Below are positions 24,270 to 31,793 of a stretch of 36,149 bases of DNA, one piece after another (position 1 is the stretch's first letter; every line of letters begins with the position of its first letter). The notes beneath the pieces are model-generated. The model was not told where the DNA came from. It made no database searches and saw nothing but the letters and a program-made list of their open reading frames with translations. The position numbers were made by a program, and so were the translations under genes. Source of the stretch: CAYUCE01 sp964443275 (lineage in GTDB: Bacteria > Bipolaricaulota > Bipolaricaulia > CAYUCE01); NCBI GenBank assembly GCA_964443275.1, contig CAYUCE010000016.1:1-36149 (forward strand). The letters are read 5' to 3'.

Positions 24270-24696
24270 GGGGATCCCTGATAGGGTGGAAGGTTAAAAC
24301 CTCTTCTCTGCTTCTACGACCTCTTCTACGCTTCTGCGAAGCTTGCGAAGCAGAGAGCTACGAAGCAGCATAGTAGAGCTTCCGCTACGATTTTAAGTGT
24401 AAGTTGGATTCCTAACCTCGATTGTTGGGGTAGCGGAACTTTTTTAGGTTCCATAACGGCTTTACGTCGACTCGGGTAAAATATGGGGCATCCCGGATAA
24501 GGTGGAATGCTAAAGCCTCTTCTTCGCTCCTTCGGAGCTTCGAAGAAGCGTAGTAGAGATTCCCCTATCGAAAAACAACATGTGAGGGAATTAAATCCCA
24601 ATTGTTTACCCGTAGCGGAACCTTTTAAGGTTCCACAAGGTTTTTGGGTCCATTCGAATAAACTTAAGGCAATCCAGATAAGGTGGAAGGGCTTGG
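24270..24696. repeat. Tandem imperfect repeat (two units plus part of a third) of a stem-rich noncoding element
   Basis: This fills most of the 463-bp gap between convergent ftsY and the Mth938 gene. Unit A (24270-24484) begins GGGGATCCCTGATAGGGTGG. Unit B (24485-24667) begins GGGGCATCCCGGATAAGGTG. A third start, GGCAATCCAGATAAGGTGGA, at 24668 is cut off at the Mth938 stop. Both full units keep the same order. A short stem comes first (GGTTaaAACC in A, GCTaaAGC in B), then a long hairpin of unrelated sequence, then a shared AGTAGAG. CCGCTAC/GTAGCGG pairs over about 50 nt in A, with a weaker version in B. Last is a GGAAC...GTTCC hairpin (GGAACCTTTTAAGGTTCC in B). Structure is kept better than sequence, including compensatory changes. 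I do not recognise the family; it could be a structured RNA or a mobile palindromic repeat. No protein frame fits. Confidence 0.75.
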
Positions 24697-24697
24697 G

Positions 24698-25045
24698 CTA
24701 ACAAGTAAGATGAAGGGCACAGGCTACGTCCTCTGAATCAGCCCTTTCATTGTAAATCTTGCAGGCCCGGTCGGTCTTCTCCGCTGTTAGTTCAATGCCT
24801 TGGGCCTCTAGCTCATTTTTTACCTTCTCTGGAACAGTCATCACTCCGTATTTGCCCCTTCCCACGATCAAGGTGGCGGGGTTCTTTTGTAGTGCCCATT
24901 TTAAATCGTCCAAGACCAGACTATGGCCGGATTTTCTATACCAATTATCATATATTGAGTCTTTATAAATAATGAGATCAGAGGTATATTTCTTACCGCT
25001 AACTACAATTGATCCAAATCGGTAATTATCTATTTTTTTAACCAT
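24698..25045 (-). CDS. Mth938-like domain protein
   Basis: A 115-aa protein of the MTH938 family (DUF498/DUF598). It has an opening YRFGSIVVSGKKYTSDLIIY, a central region around GHSLVLDDLKWALQKNPATL, the glycine turn VGRGKYGVM, and an ending with ACALHLTC. The fold is known from structures but the function is not. It lies 12 bp after the nicotinate phosphoribosyltransferase gene on the same strand, with an AGGAAG ribosome site overlapping the end of that gap, so both are probably one operon. The partial third copy of the noncoding repeat abuts its stop codon. Confidence 0.8.
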   Translation of the reverse strand: MVKKIDNYRFGSIVVSGKKYTSDLIIYKDSIYDNWYRKSGHSLVLDDLKWALQKNPATLIVGRGKYGVMTVPEKVKNELEAQGIELTAEKTDRACKIYNERADSEDVACALHLTC

Positions 25046-25057
25046 GGCTTCCTGTAT

Positions 25058-26215
25058 TTAAAGTTTTTGAGGTAGATTCTTTAGAACCTTTTCCCTGATT
25101 TCTTGCGGTTTGGGTAAATCCTGGATTAGCTTGCCCTCATCTAGAAACTTGATCAGCTTAGGTTTTACCGGACTCGAACATTTAGGACACTCTTTTAGCT
25201 CCCACTTCCAAGGTTTTACCTCTCGGTGGCCGCAATCTATGCATTCATAAATTTGTTTGGAAGAAGATTTTTTGCCCCTTTTGGCTATTGGCTCACCCTC
25301 GATCTCTACGATATCTAAGGCGAAATCGAGTACCGGCGCATTGCTGATGGCGGTTCCCACCCCATAGGCATCCGCAACTTCGTTAAGCTCAGGGATGCTC
25401 CCTTCGTCTAACCCCCCGGAGATAAATATCTTTATATTTTCATACCCGTTGATATCCAATTCCCAGCGGACTTCTCGGGCTATTTCTCTCATGTCCCCGC
25501 GCCGGGAAGAGGGAGTATCTAATCTAACTGCATATAGATCATCTCCTAGGAGATTGGCATTTTCCAATGCCTCGAATTTTTCGTCGCCAAAAGTATCCAC
25601 TAAAGCGACCCTTTTTACCTCTTTGTCTATTACTTCATCAAACATAGTGGTGGCGGTGGTAGAGTCCTCCAAGATCAAAATCAGTGCATGGGGTATGGTT
25701 CCTACCGGCTTTTCTCCTATCATTTCAGCTCCTTTAACTGAAGCAACCCCGGTACAACCTCCAATGAAAGCAGATCTCGATATCATCGGAGCAATGACGG
25801 GATGCATTCTTCGAACTCCGAAGCTGTACACCGGCCGTTCTCCGGCTGCAACCTTGCATCTGGCTGCCCGGGTAGCAATTCCGGATGCCTGGCAGATAAA
25901 GCCCAAAAGTGGTGTTTCAAAGATGGAAAAATCCCGGTACATACCTTCCAGCATTAGGACCGGTTCGTAGGGGTTAAATAATGACCCCTCTGGGAGGGCC
26001 CAAAGGTCTAAAGATTTTCCTTCCAGAAGCTGGGTGACCTCGTGAATTCCTGAAAATATCCCCCACTCTGCTCCTTCCGGAAATTTCTTTAGCCTCGCTT
26101 CCATCCTCACCCGCTTATTAATGCCTTTTGTTTGTAAAATTTCCTGGGTGCGTATGAAATACACATCGGTGACTAAACCCGATTTTATTTCTTCATTGGA
26201 CGCAATAAAAAACAT
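25058..26215 (-). CDS. Nicotinate phosphoribosyltransferase with C-terminal zinc ribbon
   Basis: A 385-aa NAD-salvage enzyme that makes nicotinate mononucleotide from nicotinate and PRPP. The compact archaeal/Thermoplasma-type form is recognised by SGLVTDVYFIRTQEIL near the start, EGSLFNPYEPVLMLEG (76-91), FGVRRMHP (132-139), GTIPHAL, LVDTFGDE and KIFISGGLDEG. The last 60 residues carry C325-x2-C328 and C343-x2-C346, a rubredoxin/zinc-ribbon-like metal knuckle found in this subfamily. GGAGG lies 5 nt before ATG 26215. It follows a tiny ribbon-helix-helix gene by 25 bp and precedes the Mth938 gene, so the three form an operon. Confidence 0.92.
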   Translation of the reverse strand: MFFIASNEEIKSGLVTDVYFIRTQEILQTKGINKRVRMEARLKKFPEGAEWGIFSGIHEVTQLLEGKSLDLWALPEGSLFNPYEPVLMLEGMYRDFSIFETPLLGFICQASGIATRAARCKVAAGERPVYSFGVRRMHPVIAPMISRSAFIGGCTGVASVKGAEMIGEKPVGTIPHALILILEDSTTATTMFDEVIDKEVKRVALVDTFGDEKFEALENANLLGDDLYAVRLDTPSSRRGDMREIAREVRWELDINGYENIKIFISGGLDEGSIPELNEVADAYGVGTAISNAPVLDFALDIVEIEGEPIAKRGKKSSSKQIYECIDCGHREVKPWKWELKECPKCSSPVKPKLIKFLDEGKLIQDLPKPQEIREKVLKNLPQKL

Positions 26216-26240
26216 AATTCCTCCTATTGTATTTTATCTT

Positions 26241-26411
26241 TCAATCGGATGATCCGTGGTCTTGGTCATTTAATGATTCCTCACCGGCCAGGCCGATATA
26301 TTTATCGATGGCTCTTCTCACCAATTCACTGATCGACAAGCCGGTCTCTTGGGAGAGCCTTTTAAGCTCCTTGTGCTCTTGTTCGGTGATAGTCCAATTT
26401 ACCCTCTTCAT
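26241..26411 (-). CDS. Small ribbon-helix-helix (CopG-like) DNA-binding protein
   Basis: A 56-aa reading frame, MKRVNWTITE / QEHKELKRLSQETG / LSISELVRRAIDKYI, then an acidic GEESLNDQDHGSSD tail. The pattern beta strand (VNWTIT), helix (EQEHKELKRLSQET), turn with G, and helix (SISELVRRAIDKYI) is the CopG/Arc ribbon-helix-helix fold. It has no good Shine-Dalgarno, but a strong promoter ends 8 bp before the ATG, giving an almost leaderless message. It is the first gene of an operon with nicotinate phosphoribosyltransferase. It may be an autoregulator of NAD salvage or an orphan antitoxin-like protein; no toxin is adjacent. An overlapping plus-strand frame is a shadow. Confidence 0.8.
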   Translation of the reverse strand: MKRVNWTITEQEHKELKRLSQETGLSISELVRRAIDKYIGLAGEESLNDQDHGSSD

Positions 26412-26419
26412 TTTTAACG

Positions 26420-26449
26420 ATTATACAATCCTTACGGCCTTTTCGTCAA
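26420..26449 (-). promoter_or_regulatory. Strong promoter of the RHH-nicotinate salvage operon (near-leaderless)
   Basis: On the minus strand TTGACG (26449-26444), 18-bp spacer, TATAAT (26425-26420). The expected start lies about 7 nt further, i.e. within 3-5 nt of the ATG at 26411. Confidence 0.65.
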
Positions 26450-26489
26450 TTAGGTTTGGGATGGTAAGATGGCCCTTTATAAGCTATAT

Positions 26490-26518
26490 TTGACACTTGA
26501 CCGGGCAGATGATATATT
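26490..26518 (+). promoter_or_regulatory. DUF502 promoter
   Basis: TTGACA (26490-26495), 17-bp spacer, TATATT (26513-26518). Predicted start near 26525, immediately before the TAGGAG ribosome site, so the leader is only about 12 nt. Divergent from the RHH promoter. Confidence 0.65.
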
Positions 26519-26536
26519 CAAAATTAGGAGAATATC

Positions 26537-27214
26537 ATGGGAACGTTTCTAGCTAGAGTTCGTAGTACTTTTATATCCGGACTTCTGGCCATTCTACCCA
26601 TCGGAATAACCGTTTATATTATATGGTTTCTTTACAGTCTCTTGGATGGGTTGGTCGGTTACAATACTCCTTTCGGTAAGCTGGTGCGGGATAATTTGGG
26701 GATCTGGGTGCCGGGATTGGGGATTTACCTTACCTTGATAATTATTTTTATCATAGGTCTTCTGGTTAGAAACTACGTGGGTAGCAAGCTGTACACCTAC
26801 CTGGAAAAAGCTATTTTCTCCACTCCCTACATCCGAAAGATGTACTCTACCAGTAAACAAATAATAGATGCCGTCTTCAATAGAGATACCTCATCCTTTA
26901 AAAAGGTGGTACTGGTTGAGTATCCGAGACGGGATATGTATTCTATCGGTTTTTTGACTAAAGACGAAGTGGGTAGAATACAAAACTCAATCGGAGAAAA
27001 ATCTGTAGCTGTCTTCCTTTTCACCGCTCCCAACCCCTTGTCCGGCTGGATGCTTATTGTTCCCGAAAAAGACCTCATTTATTTGGACATGTCCATAGAA
27101 GAAGCATTTAGAATGGTTATCTCCTTGGGGGTTTCGGTGCCCAGGAGGCTGCTGGAGGGGGAAGGTAGCCTGGAGGAAAATAAGGAAAAGGAAAATGAAA
27201 ACAAAGAGAAGTGA
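26537..27214 (+). CDS. DUF502 family membrane protein
   Basis: A 225-aa protein matching DUF502. It has the N-terminal RSTFISGLLAILPIGITVYI (helix 1), a loop with DGLVGYNTPFGK, PGLGIYLTLIIIFIIGLLVRN (helix 2), IPL-like IFSTPYIRKMYSTSKQIIDA, FKKVVLVEYPRRDMYSIGF and FLFTAPNPLSGWMLIVPEKD. The last 16 residues are lysine/glutamate repeats. The family is a two-helix inner-membrane protein with a soluble beta domain and no assigned biochemical role. It stands alone with its own promoter and ends only 4 bp from the convergent hydrogenase-protease gene. Confidence 0.88.
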   Translation: MGTFLARVRSTFISGLLAILPIGITVYIIWFLYSLLDGLVGYNTPFGKLVRDNLGIWVPGLGIYLTLIIIFIIGLLVRNYVGSKLYTYLEKAIFSTPYIRKMYSTSKQIIDAVFNRDTSSFKKVVLVEYPRRDMYSIGFLTKDEVGRIQNSIGEKSVAVFLFTAPNPLSGWMLIVPEKDLIYLDMSIEEAFRMVISLGVSVPRRLLEGEGSLEENKEKENENKEK

Positions 27215-27218
27215 AGGT

Positions 27219-27692
27219 TTAGGAAAAAATTTGAATTAGATCACGTGAAGCTTCCTCTACTTCCGGGGATAAGGGCAAGTCGTAATCCAGACGAGTTGGT
27301 TGAAGGCCCAGCAAGATACACTCCACACCCTCTTTTTCTAACAATGCCATTATTGCCTTAATGGGGACCTTATGTGTGCTCAGGGCGATGTCTTTGACAT
27401 TATCTAATCTGAACACCCTAAATTTACCCGGCCTTCCCTCAAAGTCTACCGCATCCAGAAAGATGACCATGTCCACCTGTACTCTTCCTTCCATTATATC
27501 CAAGACTATCTCTAATGGATCACCTTGATCTTCACAAATACACTTATTTTGGGGAAAGCGCCGGTTAAGCTTCTTTACAAAGCTTATAGCCCACCCGTCA
27601 TCGGCCCGGTCGGTGTTTCCCAAGCCGATAACTATACAATCAAAGTTGTGAATTATCTTTTTTAAATCGTTAATTGAAGAATAAGTCACCAT
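27219..27692 (-). CDS. [NiFe]-hydrogenase maturation protease (HycI/HyaD family)
   Basis: Endopeptidase of 157 aa that clips the C-terminal tail of the large subunit after nickel insertion. VIGLGNTDRADDGWAISFVKKL (about 21-42) is the conserved GNxxxxDDG motif carrying one nickel-recognition acidic residue. FLDAVDF near 80 supplies the second acid, and LSTHKVP near 110 the His. It starts one base after the hyhL stop codon (TAA/ATG abutting), so it is translationally coupled to its own substrate. Last gene of the hydrogenase operon. Confidence 0.9.
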   Translation of the reverse strand: MVTYSSINDLKKIIHNFDCIVIGLGNTDRADDGWAISFVKKLNRRFPQNKCICEDQGDPLEIVLDIMEGRVQVDMVIFLDAVDFEGRPGKFRVFRLDNVKDIALSTHKVPIKAIMALLEKEGVECILLGLQPTRLDYDLPLSPEVEEASRDLIQIFS

Positions 27693-28994
27693 TTATAGGT
27701 ACTCAACCTTTACCAGATGTGCGGAACAACTTATGCAGGGATCGTAAGCTCGAGCCACCGTATCCAGCTTGGTTTCCAGATTATTGGCTGAAGACTCCAG
27801 TAGGTTAGTTGCGGCAATTTTTAAATGGGCTTCCATATCATCCAGGTTCTGGGCAGTGGGGGTAATGATATCGGCATCAGCGATTAAACCGTCCTCTATC
27901 TCGTAGTGATGGTAAAGTATCCCTCGGGGAGCCTCCACCGCTCCCGTACCCGTTCCGGAGTTCCTATTGGGACTAGCAATGGGGGGATCTTCAAGTTGTA
28001 TAATTTCATCCACCAAAGCCGGGATCCGCTCCAAGCAGTAAAGTATTTCCACTAGCTGAGCGTGGTTGTTAAAGATTGGATTAGTGTGCCAGCGTGAGTT
28101 GTACGTATCCTGGTACCACTTCCCCGCTTTTCCGTCCAACCTGTCCCCTAACAGGAGAAGTCTGGAAATGGCTCCTACCGTGAAAGGTCTGTCTTCGTAC
28201 CGAGATCTTTTGGCAAAGGAGTGAGGTACCGTTCTTTCGTTGGTGATTTTTTTATATTCCTCTGCGCTTTTTTGCTCCCCGGTAGAGATACAAATGGTAT
28301 CACCGACAAATCCAAACTTTCCATCTCCCGGGTCACAGCACATAAAAGTAGTCTCTCCTTCCGGCCAATCCGGGATATCAAGGGAACCCAATACCTCTAT
28401 ACCCTCTTCTATCAAGGGGACAAGTTGGGTGGCCTGTTCTTTGATTTCACCTAATTCTTCCCTGGAAGGATAACGGCCGAAGCCCCCGATTATAGGATTT
28501 TCCCCATGTATCATCCGGTCGCTGGTAAGCTTCATAATCCGATTGGCAAACTTCTTTATTTTCAGCCCCTTTATAATCTGGTCTCCATATTCATCCACCA
28601 TGGCCACAACCGAAGGATATCCTGGGCTGATTAGATCCGGTAAAGCCAGCAGATAGACGTGAAGAGAGTTACTTTCTACTATCTCACCTAGGTGCATAAG
28701 CTCTCTGACCAGCTTAGCTTTTTGGGGTGGATTGATATCTAAGCATTTTTCTAAACCTCTTAAAGCGGCCATACGGTGGGAAAGGGTACAGATAGCGCAG
28801 ATGCGGGGAACTATATTCACATCCTCTTGAGGGGTTTTCCCAATCACCAGAGTTTCCACTAGCCGTGGTCCTTCATGAATCTCCACCAGAGCTTTTCTAA
28901 CTTGACCGTCTTTTACCTGGACGGTGATTCCCCCGTGGCCTTCCACTCGGGCTAGATGTTCGGTTTTAATAGTTCTAGTTTTTGACTCTGCCAC
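27693..28994 (-). CDS. hyhL: Sulfhydrogenase-type [NiFe] hydrogenase large (alpha) subunit
   Basis: Catalytic subunit of 433 aa. The nickel ligands are in RICAIC (64-69) and DPCISCSAH (418-426), i.e. C66, C69, C420 and C423. The seven residues after H426 (LVKVEYL) are the tail expected to be removed by the protease encoded next. RVEGHGGI near 16-23, EGPRLVETLV and GTGAVEAPRG are also family motifs. Gene order and sequence fit group 3b, soluble NAD(P)-linked hydrogenase/sulfhydrogenase (as hydA of Pyrococcus). It can evolve or take up H2 and may reduce sulfur. It starts 2 bp after the small-subunit gene. Confidence 0.94.
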   Translation of the reverse strand: MAESKTRTIKTEHLARVEGHGGITVQVKDGQVRKALVEIHEGPRLVETLVIGKTPQEDVNIVPRICAICTLSHRMAALRGLEKCLDINPPQKAKLVRELMHLGEIVESNSLHVYLLALPDLISPGYPSVVAMVDEYGDQIIKGLKIKKFANRIMKLTSDRMIHGENPIIGGFGRYPSREELGEIKEQATQLVPLIEEGIEVLGSLDIPDWPEGETTFMCCDPGDGKFGFVGDTICISTGEQKSAEEYKKITNERTVPHSFAKRSRYEDRPFTVGAISRLLLLGDRLDGKAGKWYQDTYNSRWHTNPIFNNHAQLVEILYCLERIPALVDEIIQLEDPPIASPNRNSGTGTGAVEAPRGILYHHYEIEDGLIADADIITPTAQNLDDMEAHLKIAATNLLESSANNLETKLDTVARAYDPCISCSAHLVKVEYL

Positions 28995-28996
28995 TG

Positions 28997-29770
28997 TTAA
29001 ACCTCCAATTTGTTGATTAATTCAGCCATACCTTCTCCGCCAAAGTTTCTTACCTTTCGGATTATTTCTTCCTTGCTAAACCCCTTTTCTTCAAGCAGCT
29101 CATATTCAGAGGCCACGTTTGCTTCTTTCACCGGCCCGAAGCATCCTACACAGGGCAAATTATAGGTAGGACAAGCCGCCCGGCAGCCGGCGTTAGTGAG
29201 GGGGCCCAAACACAAAATGCCTTTTAGTAATAGACATTCATTTCCACGGAAACGACATTCCACGCATACTGGCAAATCATAAGGGTTAGGATTAGTTCCC
29301 TTAACCAGTTTAGCTATACCTCTGATCAGTTGCTGTTCATCCGTTGGGCAACCCGGTATTTGGGCATCTATTTTCACGAAGTTACTTACCGGCTGTGATT
29401 CAAAGGATTTAGTTACCGTAATATCCGTATCCCCGTACACCTTTTTGAATCTTTTATTCCAGCTTTGGTCGCCGGTTCTCATTGCTTGGATGCCCCCGTA
29501 CATGGCACAGTTTCCTAAAGCAACCAGCTTAGCACATCTTTCTCTAATTTCCAGCAATCGCTCCTTTTCCTCCTCAGTAGTGATAGACCCTTCTAAAAAC
29601 GCTACATCAAGTTTAGTATCATCATTGTCGCTTTGGGCTACCAAAAAGGATTTGACTTCGGCGGCGGAGAACAGATCCAGAATATGGTCTTCACAATGGA
29701 CCAAAGTCACGTACTCTCCCTGACAGCCGGTGAAACTATAGAATCCGATTTTGCACTTTTTATCACCCAT
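28997..29770 (-). CDS. hyhS: Sulfhydrogenase-type [NiFe] hydrogenase small (delta) subunit
   Basis: Electron-transfer subunit of 257 aa with three iron-sulfur clusters. Proximal-cluster ligands are C16 (SFTGCQG), C88 (ALGNCAMYGG) and C141 (IPGCPTD). The usual second cysteine of the N-terminal CxxC is replaced: position 19 is Glu. Eight further cysteines (about 169, 172, 179, 187, 196, 200, 207, 210) supply the medial and distal clusters, as in HydD of Pyrococcus. There is no Tat signal, so the enzyme is cytoplasmic. AAAGGAG inside the end of hydG is the ribosome site. Also annotated in databases as a F420-nonreducing hydrogenase small subunit. Confidence 0.92.
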   Translation of the reverse strand: MGDKKCKIGFYSFTGCQGEYVTLVHCEDHILDLFSAAEVKSFLVAQSDNDDTKLDVAFLEGSITTEEEKERLLEIRERCAKLVALGNCAMYGGIQAMRTGDQSWNKRFKKVYGDTDITVTKSFESQPVSNFVKIDAQIPGCPTDEQQLIRGIAKLVKGTNPNPYDLPVCVECRFRGNECLLLKGILCLGPLTNAGCRAACPTYNLPCVGCFGPVKEANVASEYELLEEKGFSKEEIIRKVRNFGGEGMAELINKLEV

Positions 29771-29774
29771 CGGT

Positions 29775-30638
29775 TTAGATCAGCTCCTTTTTGTCTTTCA
29801 CGTCCCAATATGAAAAAACAGGCCCTTCCCTGCAGACGTATAGATGGTCGACAGCACAATGTCCGCATTTACCTACCCCGCATTTCATCCTTCTTTCTAA
29901 AGTCATCAGTATTTGATCTTCGGGAATTTCCAAATCGACCAATTCCTTAATCACGAACTTGTACATTACAGGTGGGCCGCAGATAATAGCGTAGGTATTT
30001 TCCGGCTGGATATTTTGTATACACTTCTTGGAGAAAAGCTCGGTTACTACTCCGATGTCCTCTGACCACTGGCCAGTTTCATCTTTATCCACAGTAGCAA
30101 AGCATTTTAGATCTGCTCTTTTTTTGAGGCTTAAGAACTCATCCTTAAATAACATCTCTTCCGGCTCTTTAGCCCCATGCAAAAAATTAATATCGCCAAA
30201 TTCATGCCGCTTATCGAGGCAGTAAAGAAAAAGAGATCGCAGTGGAGCCATTCCCAGACCTCCGGCAACAAATAATAAATCTTTATTTACAAGATCATCC
30301 ATGGGGAATCCGTTACCGTAAGGGCCCCTAAGACCAATTGTATCTCCATCACTTAAATTAAAAATCGCCTCGGTGACCGTCCCTACCTTTCTAATGCAGA
30401 ATTCAATTAACCCGCGGCGGGTGGGAGAGGAGGATATGGAAAAAGGGGCCTCCCCTGCTCCGGGTATGGAAACTTCCATAAATTGGCCGGGTAAATAATT
30501 AAAAAATTTCTCTTCAGTGGCTAGAGGCCTCACTTGGAAAAGCTCAACATTCTTAGCCAGGGGTTTATTTCTTACAATTCGAGCAGTTTCCGGTTGATAA
30601 GGATTAGCTATCTGACTTACGCTTTTATTATCGGTCAT
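29775..30638 (-). CDS. hydG: Sulfhydrogenase gamma subunit: FAD/NAD(P)-binding reductase with 2Fe-2S site
   Basis: Diaphorase subunit of 287 aa in the ferredoxin-NADP reductase/PyrK superfamily. YLPGQFMEVSIPG and FSISSSPTRRGLIEF bind FAD; GLRGPYGNGFPM and LFVAGGLGMAPLRSL bind the NAD(P) nucleotide. The C-terminal CGVGKCGHC...C (253-269) is the 2Fe-2S cluster motif. It passes electrons between NAD(P)H and the hydrogenase core. The ORF lies between hydB (21 bp upstream) and hyhS (4 bp downstream). Whether NAD or NADP is preferred cannot be told from the sequence. Confidence 0.92.
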   Translation of the reverse strand: MTDNKSVSQIANPYQPETARIVRNKPLAKNVELFQVRPLATEEKFFNYLPGQFMEVSIPGAGEAPFSISSSPTRRGLIEFCIRKVGTVTEAIFNLSDGDTIGLRGPYGNGFPMDDLVNKDLLFVAGGLGMAPLRSLFLYCLDKRHEFGDINFLHGAKEPEEMLFKDEFLSLKKRADLKCFATVDKDETGQWSEDIGVVTELFSKKCIQNIQPENTYAIICGPPVMYKFVIKELVDLEIPEDQILMTLERRMKCGVGKCGHCAVDHLYVCREGPVFSYWDVKDKKELI

Positions 30639-30659
30639 TATTTAACTTCCTCCTTTTGC

Positions 30660-31793
30660 TCAAAATGCCTCTTGTGGTTTACCTAACAGCCCTTTAGCCA
30701 CAGTTAGCACATTAATATCTACCGGACAGGAGACCACACAACGGCCGCAGCCCACACAGGCATAATTACCCTGCTTAGATAAGTAAGCTTCAAGTTTATG
30801 AGTATACCATAGTTTGAGCCTTTCTTGTCTGGTCTCCCGGAAATTCTCCCCTCCGGCAACCAAGGAATATTCTCTTAAGGTACAAGAATCCCAGCATCTT
30901 TCCCTCGAACCTTTTAGTTCATCACTCAACTTTAATTCATCCACAAGGTTATAACAGTTGCAAGTAGGACAGACCATGGTACAGGTCCCGCAGGCAAGGC
31001 ACTTATCCCCTATTTTTTCCCAGACTGGGCTGTTCCAGCTAAGATCCATAACTTCAGGCATTCCAGCTATATCTACTTCCTCTATATCCAGTTTATGGCT
31101 GTATTGTGAGTTTCTCCACTTCCGCCACTGGATAAATTTGTTTAGATCCTCCTTGCTTACATTTGGATCGAAAAGTTCAAAATTACTGTTGACTATCTCA
31201 TTTCCTTTTTGTGATCCCACCCTTACCAAATAGAAATCTTCTAGGTCGGTAAAGAAGAGGTCAAATCCCTGTTCCACGGTATGGGTACCCGTGTACTTGG
31301 CCAAGCAGTTTTCGTCCGGCACACAGGAGGCACCTATAATTAAGGTTTTTTCTCGTCTCTTTAGATAATAAGGATCGGGATAATCGCGGCTAAAAAATTC
31401 ATCCAGAATTAGCATCCCATTTATATCACAGGGATGAGGACCAAATATAACTCTGTTTGGCACTTCATCAAGTGTATCATTGAATTTATCCTCGGAGAAT
31501 GAGAACATCTCAAATTGAGGGGGATGTATAAATTGTTTAGGGGGCAGTACCGTCCTTTTTGTTTCAGAGTGAAAGTCCAAATCAAGTAGGGAAGGATCAT
31601 CCACTTGCCTGTAGTGCCAGCGGGCAGAACTATCTACGGGTTCGGTCTTTAGCAGATTATGATTTTGATATGAATTAAACCTCTCCTGGTTCCAGATATT
31701 TTCCCCCTTTACCGGGGCCCAAAGCTCGCCATAACTTTTAAGGTTATCCAAAAATTGTGGTAAGTTACCCCTTTGCATCTTTAAAAATTGCAT
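30660..31793 (-). CDS. hydB: Sulfhydrogenase beta subunit: 4Fe-4S ferredoxin-type electron carrier
   Basis: A 377-aa iron-sulfur subunit. Two ferredoxin motifs are visible: CLACGTCTMVCPTC (265-278, with extra cysteines just after) and CVGCGRCVVSCPVD (346-359). A CWDSC pair lies between them. The N-terminal two thirds match HydB/AsrA-like proteins (related to anaerobic sulfite reductase subunit A), which bridge the flavoprotein and hydrogenase parts. It is the first gene of the operon hydB-hydG-hyhS-hyhL-protease, the same order as hydBGDA of Pyrococcus furiosus. TAGGAGG lies 6-7 nt before ATG 31793. hyp maturation genes are not in the window. Confidence 0.92.
   Translation of the reverse strand: MQFLKMQRGNLPQFLDNLKSYGELWAPVKGENIWNQERFNSYQNHNLLKTEPVDSSARWHYRQVDDPSLLDLDFHSETKRTVLPPKQFIHPPQFEMFSFSEDKFNDTLDEVPNRVIFGPHPCDINGMLILDEFFSRDYPDPYYLKRREKTLIIGASCVPDENCLAKYTGTHTVEQGFDLFFTDLEDFYLVRVGSQKGNEIVNSNFELFDPNVSKEDLNKFIQWRKWRNSQYSHKLDIEEVDIAGMPEVMDLSWNSPVWEKIGDKCLACGTCTMVCPTCNCYNLVDELKLSDELKGSRERCWDSCTLREYSLVAGGENFRETRQERLKLWYTHKLEAYLSKQGNYACVGCGRCVVSCPVDINVLTVAKGLLGKPQEAF

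Noticed and set aside
24300..24380. Possible CRISPR or short tandem array in the GAAGC/CTTCTAC-rich stretch
   Set aside because: Repeats are short, inverted and irregular, without spacers of constant length; they are arms of hairpins in the larger tandem unit.
25395..25970. 191-codon plus-strand frame inside nicotinate phosphoribosyltransferase
   Set aside because: Serine/proline-rich shadow of a well supported gene on the other strand.
26227..26493. 88-codon plus-strand frame opposite the RHH gene
   Set aside because: Shadow of the RHH gene and its promoter; the minus-strand frame has the clear RHH pattern.
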